A DNA stretch of 64,000 nucleotides from Amorphochlora amoebiformis (GCA_054601695.1 BAAHQB010000274.1:181508-245507); one strand, 5' to 3'. Positions 1 through 55,766 are shown, counted from the stretch's first letter. Numbers and translations are program-made. The notes: a model not told the origin generated them from the letters alone.

Positions 1-83
1 CGTTCATCTCACCATCTCGTGGAAGGATCCCTACTGGAGCTTTCAGGTTGGTGTAATAAATGTTGGTTGTGTAGATATGGTAT

Positions 84-155
<72 letters not shown>

Positions 156-185
156 TGTGAATGTTTCGTATATGTATTAGTATAA

Positions 186-245
<60 letters not shown>

Positions 246-1278
246 ATATATATACATATATGTATATATATATACATAATGTGCGTATGCACTTGTATCT
301 GAAGTAATCTATTTGTACGTATACACACACACACATCATAAACAGGTTTTGGTGGTCTTCATCCTGACATGTTACCACCCATGGCTCCTACTGGTGATAA
401 TCCAACTTTGGCTTCTTCGCTATATGCTCATTAAATTTCTCGAGAACGAGGTCTTTCCAAAATTTAACACATCTCCCACGCTGTCCTCGATGCTTATCAT
501 ACTTAACCAACAATCCACCTTAGGCCAAAGAGGAAGAGAGTTATGTTGAAGTCCACGACGCCCATGACGATGGAACTCCTATTGCAGACGAGGAGGAGGT
601 ACTTCCTCCCCGACACCTGAACCCCAACTCAATCACGACGGCTTAAATGTGTTCTATGCTCCTCTCACTCAGGAGGTCTCCCTCGGTGTTGCAGCACGGC
701 CACTACAGGCCTTCATTGGCGCTTCAGGCTACGAGAGAACCCTCGCCACTGTGCAAAACCGCCTGTTCGACGCAAATGCCACATTAAACACACTGTATGG
801 ACTCTTCGATTGGCATACACCCGCCATCACTGTGACAATCTTCAAGGTCATCTGTGGCACGACCCTCTACTGTATCATGCTGCCCAACCACTACCTCATC
901 CTGCTCGTCGGCTGCTACATCCTGCTCATGTACACACTCGTGTATAAGATCACGGTGGGTACGATCGCGTTCATTCAGCATAGGCTTAATGCTAAGGGCT
1001 TTCCACATGATGAGGACGACCCGGGAGAAAACAGCGAACCTGGTTCACGTCAGGTTCCGCGAGCCTGTCAGGAGGGCAAGATGTCGGTGACATTTGACGA
1101 GAAGGTGAACGTCGACGGGGTATTTCATGAGGAAAAACAGTCCATCCTTGGGAGCGAGAACATCTCCCAGAGCAAGCGCGGCCAGGAACCCCCTTCGCCG
1201 AAGAACTCTCCTGTGGGGCACAGCCCAAAGGAGGGCTTTTTCACAGGCATCAGGAAGCGGCTATCGGGGAAGCCCTGA
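1..1278 (+). CDS. MCTP-like C2/transmembrane protein, C-terminal part (5' partial)
   Basis: Exons 2-46, 346-450, 524-598 and 673-1278 (TGA); all introns are phase 0 and GT..AG (299, 73 and 74 nt; the first holds (TA)n). 276 codons are visible and the N-terminal C2 domains would lie left of the window. The first exon reads [11 protein letters not shown], followed by a hydrophobic hairpin [20 protein letters not shown], an acidic linker ending in DEEE, a segment with [19 protein letters not shown], and a second hydrophobic pair ([20 protein letters not shown], then [13 protein letters not shown]). This order (WKDP-type segment, TM, acidic loop, TM pair) is what the C-terminal PRT_C region of multiple C2 and transmembrane domain proteins looks like; those proteins sit at ER and contact-site membranes. 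The charged tail of about 100 residues is not recognised. Family assignment is by pattern only and could be another reticulon- or PRT_C-like ER protein. Confidence 0.62.
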
Positions 1279-18080
<16,802 letters not shown>

Positions 18081-18143
18081 CGTTGGACCTCTGGGTCGAA
18101 TTCTGAGAACAACACAGTGCAACGAATCAGTCCAGCACGGTCC

Positions 18144-18638
18144 ATGAGTAGAGGTTTATATACAAATAAACATGTCTATACAGGATTCTGCCATATGTTT
18201 CGTCATAGCTATAATTCACCGAGAATGCATAAACGTATGAACGTGGGTTCGGCCGGAATATTGAAGAGAATTACCGGCGTTGAAATGGTCTCAAGGCATA
18301 GGAGGCTCCACGAGGTGCGTTGTGTACTGAAAGGTACAATCACATCTCAGAACTCCACATAGCTCATAGAGTTGTTTCCTAGTCGGTTCGGTATTCCCGC
18401 CAAATCACGAATTACGGCCAAATGCAAGCAACACCCAAGACCCCCAACTTTACGGCAACTTTTTACTCGCCGTACAATGGACTTCAAGGGTCTAAATACG
18501 CTTTCAACCAAGAATACGCATACTCAATCAATTTCTATGTCATTTACCCGGGGTAAAACCCTGAAAGGCCAACGCAACAAGCCAGGGAAACATCCCGAAG
18601 CCCGGGTGCCTCCAGGTGGTTGTCGTATGGGTCGCTGA
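18144..18638 (+). CDS. Doubtful small basic ORF, divergent from NOG1
   Basis: ATG at 18144 starts an open frame ([14 protein letters not shown]...) to a stop at 18362. If a 36-nt GT..AG intron (18334-18369) is removed, the frame continues to TGA at 18638 and gives 152 residues, strongly basic, ending GGCRMGR. The phase fits, but the intron would be shorter than any other in the window (next shortest about 52 nt) and no family is recognised. It could be non-coding 5' flank of NOG1. Confidence 0.25.
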
Positions 18639-19019
18639 TGGCACGTGTTGGCCAAAACGATATGATCACCCCATGATTGGATATCCTGATATGTGCATAT
18701 CATGAAACTGATATACAGATATTTTTCAAGTTCAACCATATCAAACTCTCATTATAAACATATCAATGCTAAGATATCATGGCTCAAAATGGGGTGCGGC
18801 CCTCTTTCTCTCCCTGCGCACCCTGAATTTCGATGCTGCGAACGCATACACGTCTTCCGTCTCTCTCCACCTTCCTCTATTCTCTCTTTCTCTCTCTCTC
18901 TTTCACACACACACAAAGACACGTGCACACCTGCTTCCTCTTGCTTTCTCTCTATAGTCTTGGTTCTCGTCGTAAGAACGAAGATCCATCCGAATAATTC
19001 CAGGGAAAGTAGTATTATA

Positions 19020-19070
<51 letters not shown>

Positions 19071-19076
19071 TAGGGT

Positions 19077-19108
<32 letters not shown>

Positions 19109-19127
19109 AACTATGTATACAAATATA

Positions 19128-19172
<45 letters not shown>

Positions 19173-19185
19173 TTTATAATATATT

Positions 19186-19233
<48 letters not shown>

Positions 19234-19237
19234 GTTG

Positions 19238-19290
<53 letters not shown>

Positions 19291-19368
19291 ATATATATAT
19301 ATGTATATGTGTGTGTGTGTGTAATATATAATGTGTATAATGTGTATATTTATATACATATGCATATA

Positions 19369-19440
<72 letters not shown>

Positions 19441-19480
19441 ATATAATTATTAATTTATGTATAAATATATTCATATGTAT

Positions 19481-19526
<46 letters not shown>

Positions 19527-19577
19527 GCATATATAAATATATATATTGTATGTAAGTATAGCTTACTATATACTGTA

Positions 19578-20050
19578 TCCAACCCTAATCCTAACCCTAA
19601 CCCTAAACCTAATCTAACCCTTACCCTTACGCTAACCCAGCTCTAACCCTAACCTAATCCCAACATAACCTGACCCTAAACCGTACCTACCCTTAACCTA
19701 ACCCTAACCCTAACCTTAATGCTAAACCTAACTCTAAACCCTAATCCTAACCCTAACAATAAACGTAACCCTAACCCTAACCCTAACCCTAGCCTTAACC
19801 CGAACTAACCCCAACCCTAACCCTAACCCTAACCCCAACCCTAACCCTAACCCTAACCCTAACCTTAACCCGAACTAACCCCAACCCTAACCCTAACCCT
19901 AACCCCAACCCTAACCCTAACCCTAACCCTAACCTTAACCCGAACTAACCCCAACCCTAACCCTAACCCTAACCCCAACCCTAACCCTAACCCTAACCCC
20001 AACCCTAACCTTAACCCAACACTAACCCAAACCCTAACCGTTGGCCTAAC
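19578..20050. repeat. Interstitial telomeric array (CCCTAA)n with 70-bp higher-order repeat
   Basis: Degenerate CCCTAA units, C-rich on the + strand. From about 19790 to 20000 a block containing CCTTAACCCGAACTAACCCC recurs with a 70-bp period (CGAACTAACC at 19801, 19871 and 19941), so this part grew by segmental tandem duplication rather than by telomerase addition. Confidence 0.9.
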
Positions 20051-20570
20051 CTTAGATGTTGAACATATGTTATGCAAATATAAATCTAGTAAATAAATAA
20101 ATATACATCGTATATCTAGTATATATATACATATATATATATATATATAAATAATATATATAATTATATATATACATACATATCTAGTATACATACATAT
20201 ATACATATACATACATACATATACTCTAGACGGCCAGAACCCACAGCTGGGCAGACGGCGTGTGAGGTCCTGATTGGCTGCAATCACATAAATTAAACAT
20301 TATTACAACGCGTACAGTGTAAAAAAATATCGTTACTGTATACTTCGATGCTATACAAGTGGACATTGAACTATCTCTAGTATCTCTACTAGTAGACAAT
20401 AGCTAGCAAATCAGGCCGAAAGGAACTTCCGATGAATTTCGCTAGAGAGAGAATTCAAATCATTATATAGACTCTAACTTAGTGCTCAGCGGCAATCATT
20501 TTGAGAGTGACGAGAGTGAGAGTCTGGTAGCCGTATATTGCAGAACTATTTGCTATATATCTAGTATCGA

Positions 20571-30233
<9,663 letters not shown>

Positions 30234-30410
30234 TTGAGTGTCACCTTGATGTGTCACCTGTGAAGTTTTGGGATATCTTGTTAGACGTTATCAAGATAGG
30301 GTTGAAAAGATATTAAGATATTAAAATGCGATATATTCCATTAGCGGCTTTGAATACATTAGAGGTCATGAGATCTCTTCGGACCATTCCGCGAAAAGGT
30401 GCGAGAAGAC
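30234..30410. promoter_or_regulatory. Head-to-head spacer of YbaK and sirtuin genes (putative bidirectional promoter)
   Basis: 177 bp separate the two proposed ATGs on opposite strands. The spacer has no (TA)n, unlike almost every other non-coding segment here. No TATA box or known motif is evident. Shared promoter function is inferred from geometry only. Confidence 0.5.
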
Positions 30411-30933
30411 ATGAGTTCGGAAGCAAAGGGAACAAAAGTTAAAGAAACGAAAGCCACTGCGAAACTATGTACTCTCCAGGCGTCGGAAAGAGAGTGTCAT
30501 GGCTGGCGAGGAGAAGGAAAGGGTTGGGCTGCTCCAATATTGGTTTACAAAAACGATACTGAGGCTCGGAAAGGTGTGTAAAAATTGCAAAGCACTAAAT
30601 TATGAATACACAAATACATATATGTATATTTAAAATAATACACATACACAAAACTTTAGGATACAACACTCGCAAGCGGCATGAGTATCGGGAGCGCGAG
30701 GACGTCCTCAAGGCTAAGGTGAAACTCATGGCTGATCTCATCCGAAATTGTAAGCGCTGTACAGCATACACCGGCGCGGGCATCTCGACGGCGTCAGGTA
30801 TTAACGATTACGCTTCAGGGAAAAACTCTAAGGTTCTTTTCAATTGTCGATCTAAATATGTGGAATATTTATATGTATAACGTGCATGTTTTCAGGGCAT
30901 GTATATACACATAGTGTAGATGTACATACATAC

Positions 30934-31005
<72 letters not shown>

Positions 31006-31392
31006 ATATATATATATATAAACATATATATTATACATAATACATATTAATGTATATATTTCTAGGCCCTGAAGCGTCCAGCCCTGAAATCCAGGTTCGA
31101 GGCCCAGCCAACCCTCTCCCACAGAGTCATGGCCGGCCTGTACAAGGCGGGGTATCTCCACCATTGGGTCCAGCAAAACCAGTACCAAGACTCTTTTAAC
31201 ATCAGAATACTCGACGACTGTTCCAATGCAATCTCTGACTCTAATGCTAATCCTCAGTGACGGCCTGCCTCAAAAAGCGGGATATCCCCAGGAGGCTCTT
31301 AACGAGATTCATGGAGCTTGGTTCGATCCTTCAAATCCTGTGGTCAAGATGTCAGGTGGCGCCTGTGTAAAGGCATATTAAATGTACATGTA

Positions 31393-31444
<52 letters not shown>

Positions 31445-32506
31445 TATACATATATATATATAGTATACATTATGTATATAGGTGTGTATATGTATTTAAT
31501 ATATATGTATATGTGTATAAAAAATGTATATTTATAAACATGTAATATATATATATATATATATACATACATATATATATATATATTTATTCATATATAA
31601 TATATATATATATATATGTATATTATACATGTATATGTTCTTATAATATATGTAACATATTTATGTGTGTGTTCATGTCGTAATAACAACACACTTGCGC
31701 ACATACCGAGAGTGAGCTTAATGTCAGGTTCCCTCAAGGATTGTCTCTTTCAGTGGCTAGAAGACGAAATCGATCAGGTCCGTTGTATCTATATCACTCC
31801 AGCTTTCCCCCCCACCTTCTCTCCCTCTAGCACTGTGCTATTCTTCTACTCCATGTACAGACACGACCTCATCCTCTCAACACGAATTTTTGTATCTTGT
31901 ATACTGAATTCACATGATAGGTATGAAATTTAATCAAGGAATTTTCCCCTCTTTTCCTCTTCATACACAACACCCCAAGCAGAATAGAGAGATTCACCAA
32001 GACCCTCTATTCGCCTCCTCAGGTGGACTTATGTCTCACCCTTGGCACCAGCTTATGTGGCATGTCTGCCGATGAAATTGCAGAGACGGCCGCCCGCAGA
32101 GCCTTCGCTGGAAAGGCTACGGGTACCGTCATCGTAGCCCTCCAGCAAACACAAATGGACGGTATAGTGGGCGGGTTTGGGGTTAAGTATATATATATAT
32201 ATATATATATATAAATATATATAATATACACACACACACATATATATATATATATACAACCACATGCTACACATATGCATATTAGTATAAGAACGATATT
32301 CGAATAACACACAGCTAAGATGATCTGTGTCCCAATACATCCTTAGATATCGCGTCACTCCGAATCTTTGAGACTATTGACAAGGTCATGAAGATGCTGG
32401 CGGAAGAGCTCAAGATCACATATGACAAGAGAGTCAAACCCTATGTTTTCCCTCCTGCGGACAAGACGGTTAATGATTTCGAATTCTTGATAATACATTA
32501 TATATA

Positions 32507-32553
<47 letters not shown>

Positions 32554-32574
32554 ATTGATATTATTACATTATCA

Positions 32575-32605
<31 letters not shown>

Positions 32606-32818
32606 AATATATATATATATATATATAAATGTATATGTTATATATATATATATATTATATAACACTTACATGCATATAATGCATTCTACATACACAATAT
32701 ATACATTCTAAACATACATGCATATACATGTACGTAAAAATGTGTATATATAGTGCATGTAGGTAGAATGTGCGCACATATGCAATTTTTTTCAATATAT
32801 AAATATTCTTTTGTGTAC

Positions 32819-32880
<62 letters not shown>

Positions 32881-33295
32881 CATGTAAATGTATGTTTTAC
32901 AATGAATAAACAGATATTATGTATATCTGGACATACACATATTACATCCATACATAATATATGTATACATAAATATACATATATATATGTAGATATACAT
33001 ATATACAGATCTATAAAATTCACAACTATCAACTATCAGGCCCACTGGGGATGCCAATGTAGCCATTGTGGAGCCATGCCTATAATCGGAGACTGCTATC
33101 AGCGCAAGTTTAAGGGAGGCAAGACGCACTACTTATGTGGACAGGACTTCCGTTCGGAAGTAGACGGCAAGGATAAGGAAATGTATGAGCTGCGGAAGGG
33201 TAAGGCCAAGACTAAGGACATTGACGTTTATGCCCTTCCGTATGATAAGAAGGGGGTCCTGTTACCTTTGGAGAAGAGGATTCCGGAGGTGAACA

Positions 33296-33335
<40 letters not shown>

Positions 33336-33548
33336 ATATCTCTGTAACGAGGTTTATTAGCATAGAAATATGGAAAAACATACTTAATAATAACAGAATG
33401 TATATTGTGGAGGTTGTTCCCCAACGTTCTCCATATGCCTATTTATGCTATGCATACATGTATACACATATATACATATAAATATATATATATAATATAT
33501 ACATATATATGTATGTATGTATTCACATATGTATACGCATATAGATTG

Positions 33549-33601
<53 letters not shown>

Positions 33602-33662
33602 TTACACATATACACATACATACATAATTAAAAAATTTAAACACATTTATTTTTAAATGTAC

Positions 33663-33695
<33 letters not shown>

Positions 33696-33740
33696 ATATA
33701 ACACACACATATACATGTATATACATATATATAAACACAA

Positions 33741-33779
<39 letters not shown>

Positions 33780-34127
33780 GTGCGCGTATATATGTGCTTA
33801 CCTGGAGTATGTAAACACACTAAAACAAATAACATTATACAATTCACATGTACGCATCATGTTACACTCCCTCAGAACTTCCTCCGCCTAGACCTCCGTA
33901 ACGGTACCAAGATCATAATGACTGACGGATCGTTCGCCGGCGACTTTGGCCAGATGCTCAAGACCAATACCGAAGGACACTTTAGGGTCCTCCTGAAACA
34001 CGATATGACCAGGAAGTACCATCACGGGCAGAAGAAAAGGCCAGAGTCGAGACGGACAATGGGAAGGTGGATGGTGAAGTGTGCGTCGAAGGGACTGTTG
34101 AGCAAGTTGCCTTTCGTTAATCGCTAG
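30411..34127 (+). CDS. Divergent sirtuin (SIR2 family), complete, 9 exons, 453 aa
   Basis: Exons 30411-30573, 30660-30832, 31066-31181, 31258-31355, 31728-31777, 32023-32161, 32347-32468, 33040-33288, 33876-34127. They total 1362 nt with all phases consistent. The NAD-binding motif is [17 protein letters not shown] (usual GIPDFR is changed to GINDYA). Then come [15 protein letters not shown] (QNxDG motif), catalytic His in [34 protein letters not shown], and [13 protein letters not shown]. The usual four-Cys zinc ribbon between EIHG and LGTS is absent. This pattern fits a protein deacylase lineage seen in algae and other protists (from memory of the family, not a search). A C-terminal extension of about 170 residues carries [17 protein letters not shown] and YLCGQDF, reminiscent of a ZZ/zinc-binding module, and a basic tail ending [10 protein letters not shown]-terminus is Lys-rich. 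Confidence 0.92.
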
Positions 34128-34167
34128 CCCTTTCGTTAATCGCTAGCCCTTTCGTTAATCGCTAGCT
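34111..34167. repeat. 19-bp tandem triplication across the sirtuin stop codon
   Basis: CTTTCGTTAATCGCTAGCC is present three times in a row (starts 34111, 34130, 34149). The first copy encodes the last codons FVNR and the TAG; the other two lie directly after the stop. The 19-bp period changes frame between copies. Confidence 0.95.
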
Positions 34168-34808
34168 TAAATCGTTACATTGATCACAGTCCCTATCTCG
34201 TAAAATCGCTCCGAGTCTATGTTGTTGGCAGATGGTGAATCAGACCTAAGGTCATACCGCGGAATAGAATCTGCAGTTTAGTGCAGGGTCATACTGCGGA
34301 TATTATGATAATAGAATCTGCAGTTTACTAGTTATTACATCATTGATGATAGAAAACGGTAACTAGATTTACTACTATCAGAATTAAATGACCAATTTTA
34401 CTTTTTATTTAACTCATGTGTGAAACCGTAATATACATATATATATATTATAATTTGGATTACACTGTACACTCATCTATGTGTATTTTACAATTCAAGT
34501 ATATATATATTCTACTAGTCGTCAGACGTCTAGATACGAAATTTTCGTGGTGTGATAATTATAATTATGAATAATGAAATAGGAACTCAATAATTACAGC
34601 CAGCGGGACTTATCAGGTTTAGAGCATCAAACGCTATCACTGTAAATCCCTAGCGCGATAATCACAGTGTTTCAAAATATATAATCATCCAGTAATAACA
34701 TGTGCGGTGAAAGGAATCAGCTTCGAGCGCTGTATATGTCATTGTCTTACAGTCCGCTTCATTCCGATATGCTGTTAACACGGTAAAGGTACGTCTGTAA
34801 ACCTGAGG
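34168..34808. other. Convergent intergenic region between sirtuin and CLN3
   Basis: Mostly unique AT-rich sequence without a recognisable gene. It holds an imperfect direct duplication at about 34236-34335 (GGTCATAC.GCGGA ... AGAATCTGCAGTTTA twice) and short TA runs at 34437-34450 and 34500-34510. Confidence 0.65.
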
Positions 34809-49529
<14,721 letters not shown>

Positions 49530-50214
49530 ATGGTTAGTCATACCTTCATCTCTGACTTCTTGCCATTGAGCCCCGCAGGTGAGTTCCCTGAGGGGCAAGA
49601 AAGCTTAGCTGAAAGAGGAAGAGGAGAGGTACGCAAAAAAAACTGTGGGAGACAGGCAGGGAGAGAGAGGGGAGAGGGGCGAGAGAGGGAGAGAGAGGGA
49701 GAGAGAGGGCGAGAGAGGGAGAGAGAGAGAGAGAGAGGGAGAGAGAGAGAGAGAGAGAGAGAATAAGATGGGAGAGCAAGTAAGTTGAAGGATTCAACTA
49801 CCCTCACTATTATAAGTTGCCTTTTGGCATGAGGCCAGAGGAGAAGAAAATAGATGAGGAAGGAATAATATTTAGAGGGAGAGAGGGAGTGTCGGTCTGG
49901 GACAAAGAGAAGCTGGAGGGATGGAGGTGGAAGGATTTGGTTAATTCAAGGAACACACCCTCCGGCCTGCGTTCCTCGGGGGGGATTGATTCCATAGGTA
50001 TGATGGTTACCTAAACAATGAAAACAGTCAATTCACACAGTCATCAACAGCCGTTGTAGACAGAGACACTTCAAAGTGGGGTATACCCCGAACTTCCAAC
50101 TCATGCTTTGCACTGGAATATCCCGCTCGTGTACCGTTAGAAATGACTCCCCCGCACAAAAGTGGAAAAAAACTCATTGCGAATCGTGAATCACCTGTGG
50201 GGAGACCAGAATAA
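49530..50214 (+). CDS. Unknown protein, about 163 aa, 3 exons
   Basis: Proposed exons 49530-49644, 49785-49997 and 50051-50214 (TAA), 492 nt. The last two exons have clear coding character and fit in phase: one reads LPFGMRPEEKKIDEEGIIF then VWDKEKLEGWRWKDLVNSRN, the other VVDRDTSKWGIPRTSNSCF and ends ESPVGRPE. The first exon starts MVSHTFISDFLPLSPAGEF. The first intron spans a (GA)n tract (49655-49765) and its exact ends are uncertain. No domain, TM segment or family is recognised; the composition is mixed and charged, suggesting a soluble protein. Confidence 0.5.
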
Positions 50215-50221
50215 AAGAAAT

Positions 50222-50377
50222 ATGGCTTACGTTGTCGTCCCGTCGGCCTTTCTGGCTGGTCTCGGCTACTGTCGATGGATTCCGGGACTGTCTACCCGTC
50301 TTTTTTTTTTCAATTTATTCGGTCCCGAAACTGGGAACTCCATATGTCTCGTGGAGATTCTGCCGAGATATCACTAA
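50222..50377 (+). CDS. Unassigned 51-aa ORF
   Basis: ATG at 50222 opens MAYVVVPSAFLAGLGYCRWI... with one hydrophobic N-terminal segment and a stop at 50377. It lies in the gap between two + strand genes. It contains a T10 run encoding FFF, which may instead be a pyrimidine tract. No homology is recognised; it may be untranslated. Confidence 0.2.
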   Translation: MAYVVVPSAFLAGLGYCRWIPGLSTRLFFFNLFGPETGNSICLVEILPRYH

Positions 50378-50449
50378 TCCAATGACAGGTAATAGCGGTG
50401 AATGATGGATTTCATAATTGTCCCGTGACACGAACATATACACACATAT

Positions 50450-50495
<46 letters not shown>

Positions 50496-50631
50496 TTGTT
50501 AACGCAACGGTATTCCAGACGCTAGTATTAGCGAACTTTAGTTCGGGATTAGGTTCGATTGAAGTATGTTTGGATTTTAACTGATGGAAGAAGACTAAAT
50601 ACCCGGTGGCGGATAGCTTCCCGATTCCCGG

Positions 50632-51692
50632 ATGGGGTTAGACGGGTGTGGTCGTCTCTTATGTGCTCGCGATTCAAGCAGAATAGGACAAGTTCCAGCT
50701 CTAGTTCTAGGCATAACGCTATTGGTGCTCGTAGAACTCAACATGGATGCAGCAAAGATCTTCGGGCACTCTACCGAACCCCACGCTCCGATGGCCCAGG
50801 TCAAGCCGAAGGAATTTGAGATTACCGTATCCCAGGTCGCTGGAACCTCCAACAATTCACAGTCTGCCAAAACATCCCCTTCAAGATCAGACACATCCTC
50901 TACCACCAGAGAAGTAAGATACTACCTCACAGGGAAGCTGGTGTGACAGGGTGGGGAAGTCGCAACTGAAATTTGCATTCGCAGACCCCGAAAACTGAGA
51001 CCAAGACATCGGAACAAACTGAGAAGGTACGGACTCATGATATATCTTCATTCTCGTTTTATTGTCCGGTAATTTTCCGGTTAAAATCCTAACATGAGGC
51101 AACGCAGGACCAGAAATCTAGCGAGAAGGCTCCACTGGAAGATGGAAAGTAATTTCTCATCGATTTTGCCTGTCGACCACTCACATATGTATTTTTTGCA
51201 GGTGTCCAAATGACAAACCACTCTGCAAGCTAAGCGTTGCAATCCTCATGACAGGTATAGTTATCAAATCACTCGAACTCCATGGCTAACAGTATGAGTT
51301 CTGTGCGGAACGGTAGGACACATATTCGATTCCTTCAGCGGTTCGGGCGGACACTCGAAAAACATTCGAAACTATATACATACGTGTCGGCACGAGGTCA
51401 AGGTAGTGTCATGATTTCATTGAATTTTGTTGGGTGAGTTAGTTTTTAAGAGGTTGGGTTGACCATATTATTTTGCATGTAGTCCTGTGAAGTGTATATC
51501 CATACCTGGAGGCAGAAATCGCCCACAACTAAGTCGTATAGGGCACGAAAGGCGGGGGAGATGGGTACACACTTCAGAATTTTGTCTTAATGATTTGCTT
51601 GCTGTATCCCTGCGTATCTACAGCTATGACTTACCTGATCCCTTAGCCTCGTACGTGATAATATATATATATATATATATATATATGTATAG

Positions 51693-51732
<40 letters not shown>

Positions 51733-52038
51733 GTATATATATATACATGTATATATATGTAGATGTAAATATATATACATATACAATGTATATATATATA
51801 CATACATACATACATACATATATATATATATGTATGTATATTATTTACATGTATATATATACATATGTGTATATATATGTATATATATATGTATATATAT
51901 ATGTATATATATGTATATATGTATTTATATGTATACTGCAATATACACACATATGTATATATGTATGTATATATATATATATGTATAACATGTGTGTATA
52001 TATATATATATATGCATATATATATATATATATATATG

Positions 52039-52107
<69 letters not shown>

Positions 52108-52122
52108 TGTATATTTATACAA

Positions 52123-52158
<36 letters not shown>

Positions 52159-52402
52159 ATGTGTGTATTTGTGTATGTGTGTGTGTGTTTCATACTTACA
52201 TGTATACTTTTTTCGAAGTATATATATATAATATATATATATGTGTGTGTGTGTAATATACATATGTATATATATATAAATATATATATATATATACATA
52301 CATACATGGATGTCTTAACAGGCCAAGGAGACTACCAGTCACTTTGCGAAAAGCTCGATTGCACAGGGTACTTGGAATTCTAACCTCGAACACTCTAGAA
52401 TG

Positions 52403-52463
<61 letters not shown>

Positions 52464-52494
52464 ATGTGTGTGTGTATTTACAATATATACAGAG

Positions 52495-52531
<37 letters not shown>

Positions 52532-52735
52532 CATATGAAAATATGTTTATATCTTTTTATTATATATATATATATATATTGTATGAATATTTATAATATG
52601 TATATGTATATACAATTACATAATATATATTCGCTTTTCGCAGTTCATCGCTTCGAAAAGTATGAAATGCGAAAATGTATATGTATTTAATACAGATATA
52701 TATATTATATATATGTGTATTTAAGACATATATAC

Positions 52736-52790
<55 letters not shown>

Positions 52791-52995
52791 GTATATACAT
52801 AAATATAATATATGTGTATATATATATATATAATTCATGTCTTCATTTATTATACATTACACACACACACACACATGTATATATATATATATATATCGCC
52901 CACAGTATGATCGTCGATAGCCAATCTTTGGGGAATTTGAACCTCAAGAGACAGTGGTTAAAGAGTGGGATGTCATTCGTAGGTATATCCATACT

Positions 52996-53040
<45 letters not shown>

Positions 53041-53148
53041 GTATAGATATGTGTGTATATGTTAGTGTGTATATACATTATATGTACGTATATATGTAAA
53101 TAAATTCACGTATGTAATATGTCTATATTTCCAAACATATAATTATAT

Positions 53149-53201
<53 letters not shown>

Positions 53202-53472
53202 TATATATCGACCATACCATTCGTATAGAGTAGTATGTCGTTTGTGTTTCATAGCTTAAAAACATATCATCTGATAAATGCACATAGACATCCATTGACA
53301 TCATCTAAACACGCATCTAACTCAGGCACTAAGATGATTCCGTATGCGCTCGATAGGGTAAATACCCTTCGGAAGGTTATGTCCAGCTATATATGCATAT
53401 TATATGGAGGATATAATATATATATATATATATATGTATATTTGTATATATACATACATGTATATATATATA

Positions 53473-53530
<58 letters not shown>

Positions 53531-53705
53531 TATTATATATACATATATATATATATATATATAGTCATAAATGTGTAAGTATATATATGCATATATATAT
53601 ATGTATATATATATATTATATTTCTGGAGAATTCTATTTCCCATCTTAGTATGTCTCATATGAATTAAGAGGTGCTGTTTCGTAAGATGATACGTATGTA
53701 CGTAC

Positions 53706-53764
<59 letters not shown>

Positions 53765-53851
53765 TAACTTTGTAAATATGTTTTCATCCATGTTCTATAT
53801 ACATATTATATATATATATATATATATATAAATATATATACGTATATATAT

Positions 53852-53897
<46 letters not shown>

Positions 53898-53900
53898 GTA

Positions 53901-53958
<58 letters not shown>

Positions 53959-54181
53959 TGCACCAGGAGCACAACAGAGCATTTAATAGGTCTCACGATA
54001 TAGTCATACGGATACGCCCAGATTATTATCGGTCAGACTATAGAAATATGCATATATGTATATTTATATATACATATATATATATATATATATACATATA
54101 TACTATATATATGTATATTCTTGTATTGTAGAGCAACAATACAAGGAACTCAAAGGGGAGATATCAATAAAGTGTTGTATA

Positions 54182-54239
<58 letters not shown>

Positions 54240-54296
54240 ATGTAATAATACAATTGACCTAAAGCGATGACCTATATATATATATATTTATGTATG

Positions 54297-54338
<42 letters not shown>

Positions 54339-54441
54339 AGCATCCTCTAATCTTGTTACTGGAAGTTACCAGCCTGGGGTAATATGTTATGTATATATGT
54401 GTGCATATATGCATATATATATATATATATACATCACATAT

Positions 54442-54475
<34 letters not shown>

Positions 54476-55131
54476 TCTATAATATATATATATATATGTA
54501 CATAGACATATGTATGCATGCATGTATATTGTATTATGTAATTATTTTTATTTGTACCCCTCGTCCTTGATTCTGTCAAAGAAGGACATGTTCGTAACCG
54601 TCGTCTTTAACTCCTGAAATATCACCTGAAACGTGATATTACATATATATATATATATATATAAGATACATATATATACAAATATATATATATATATATA
54701 TGTATGTATATACATATATATGATACATATATATATATATATATATTCATGAATGCAAATGTTTATAATATTGATAACCTTTCTAAGCTTCCCTTCTAGG
54801 GTCCGCGTAGGGGTGTGGTGACCCTTTCGAACTGACCTCCGGGCATGCTTTCTAAACTCCTAATAAGATATGTATATATGTAATATACATATATATAAAT
54901 TATAAAATTTTGATCTCAGGACCCCTCATGGCGACGTGATGCCGTCTTCGCAATTTCGGAATTGTCTGTCGACTGTCGATGAGAATAAACTGTATAGCAT
55001 ATAACATATATATACATACATATATATATACATATATATATATATATTCAGATGTAAAATGTATAAGTAGATGCATATGGATACCTCAGTGCATTAAAAA
55101 AAGATTGTATATGTTTATATACATATACAAA

Positions 55132-55214
<83 letters not shown>

Positions 55215-55228
55215 GACAAAAATTGTAA

Positions 55229-55269
<41 letters not shown>

Positions 55270-55413
55270 AATTACATTCCAGGTATGGAACATATATATA
55301 TATATATATAAATTATACATTCATATATGCGTATGCATACGTATGGAACATATATATATATATATATATATATTATCCACATATATACATATGTACAGGT
55401 ATGGAACATATTT

Positions 55414-55472
<59 letters not shown>

Positions 55473-55491
55473 ATACATATATATATATATT

Positions 55492-55545
<54 letters not shown>

Positions 55546-55566
55546 TATACATTCATATACGTATGG

Positions 55567-55605
<39 letters not shown>

Positions 55606-55725
55606 TATACACATATATACATATGTACAGGTATGGAACATATTTACACATATATATATATATATATATATATATTTCTTATACATTCATATATACACAT
55701 GTATAGGTATGGAACACACACACAT

Positions 55726-55766
<41 letters not shown>

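Larger units (their letters stand above)
18081..20570. other. Region between NOG1 and YbaK genes
   Basis: Contains a doubtful basic ORF (18144-18638), unique sequence to about 19015 with a CT-rich patch (18885-18955), (TA)n at 19020-19560, a telomeric array at 19578-20050, and unique sequence at 20225-20570 just downstream of the YbaK stop. No other gene could be assembled. Confidence 0.55.
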
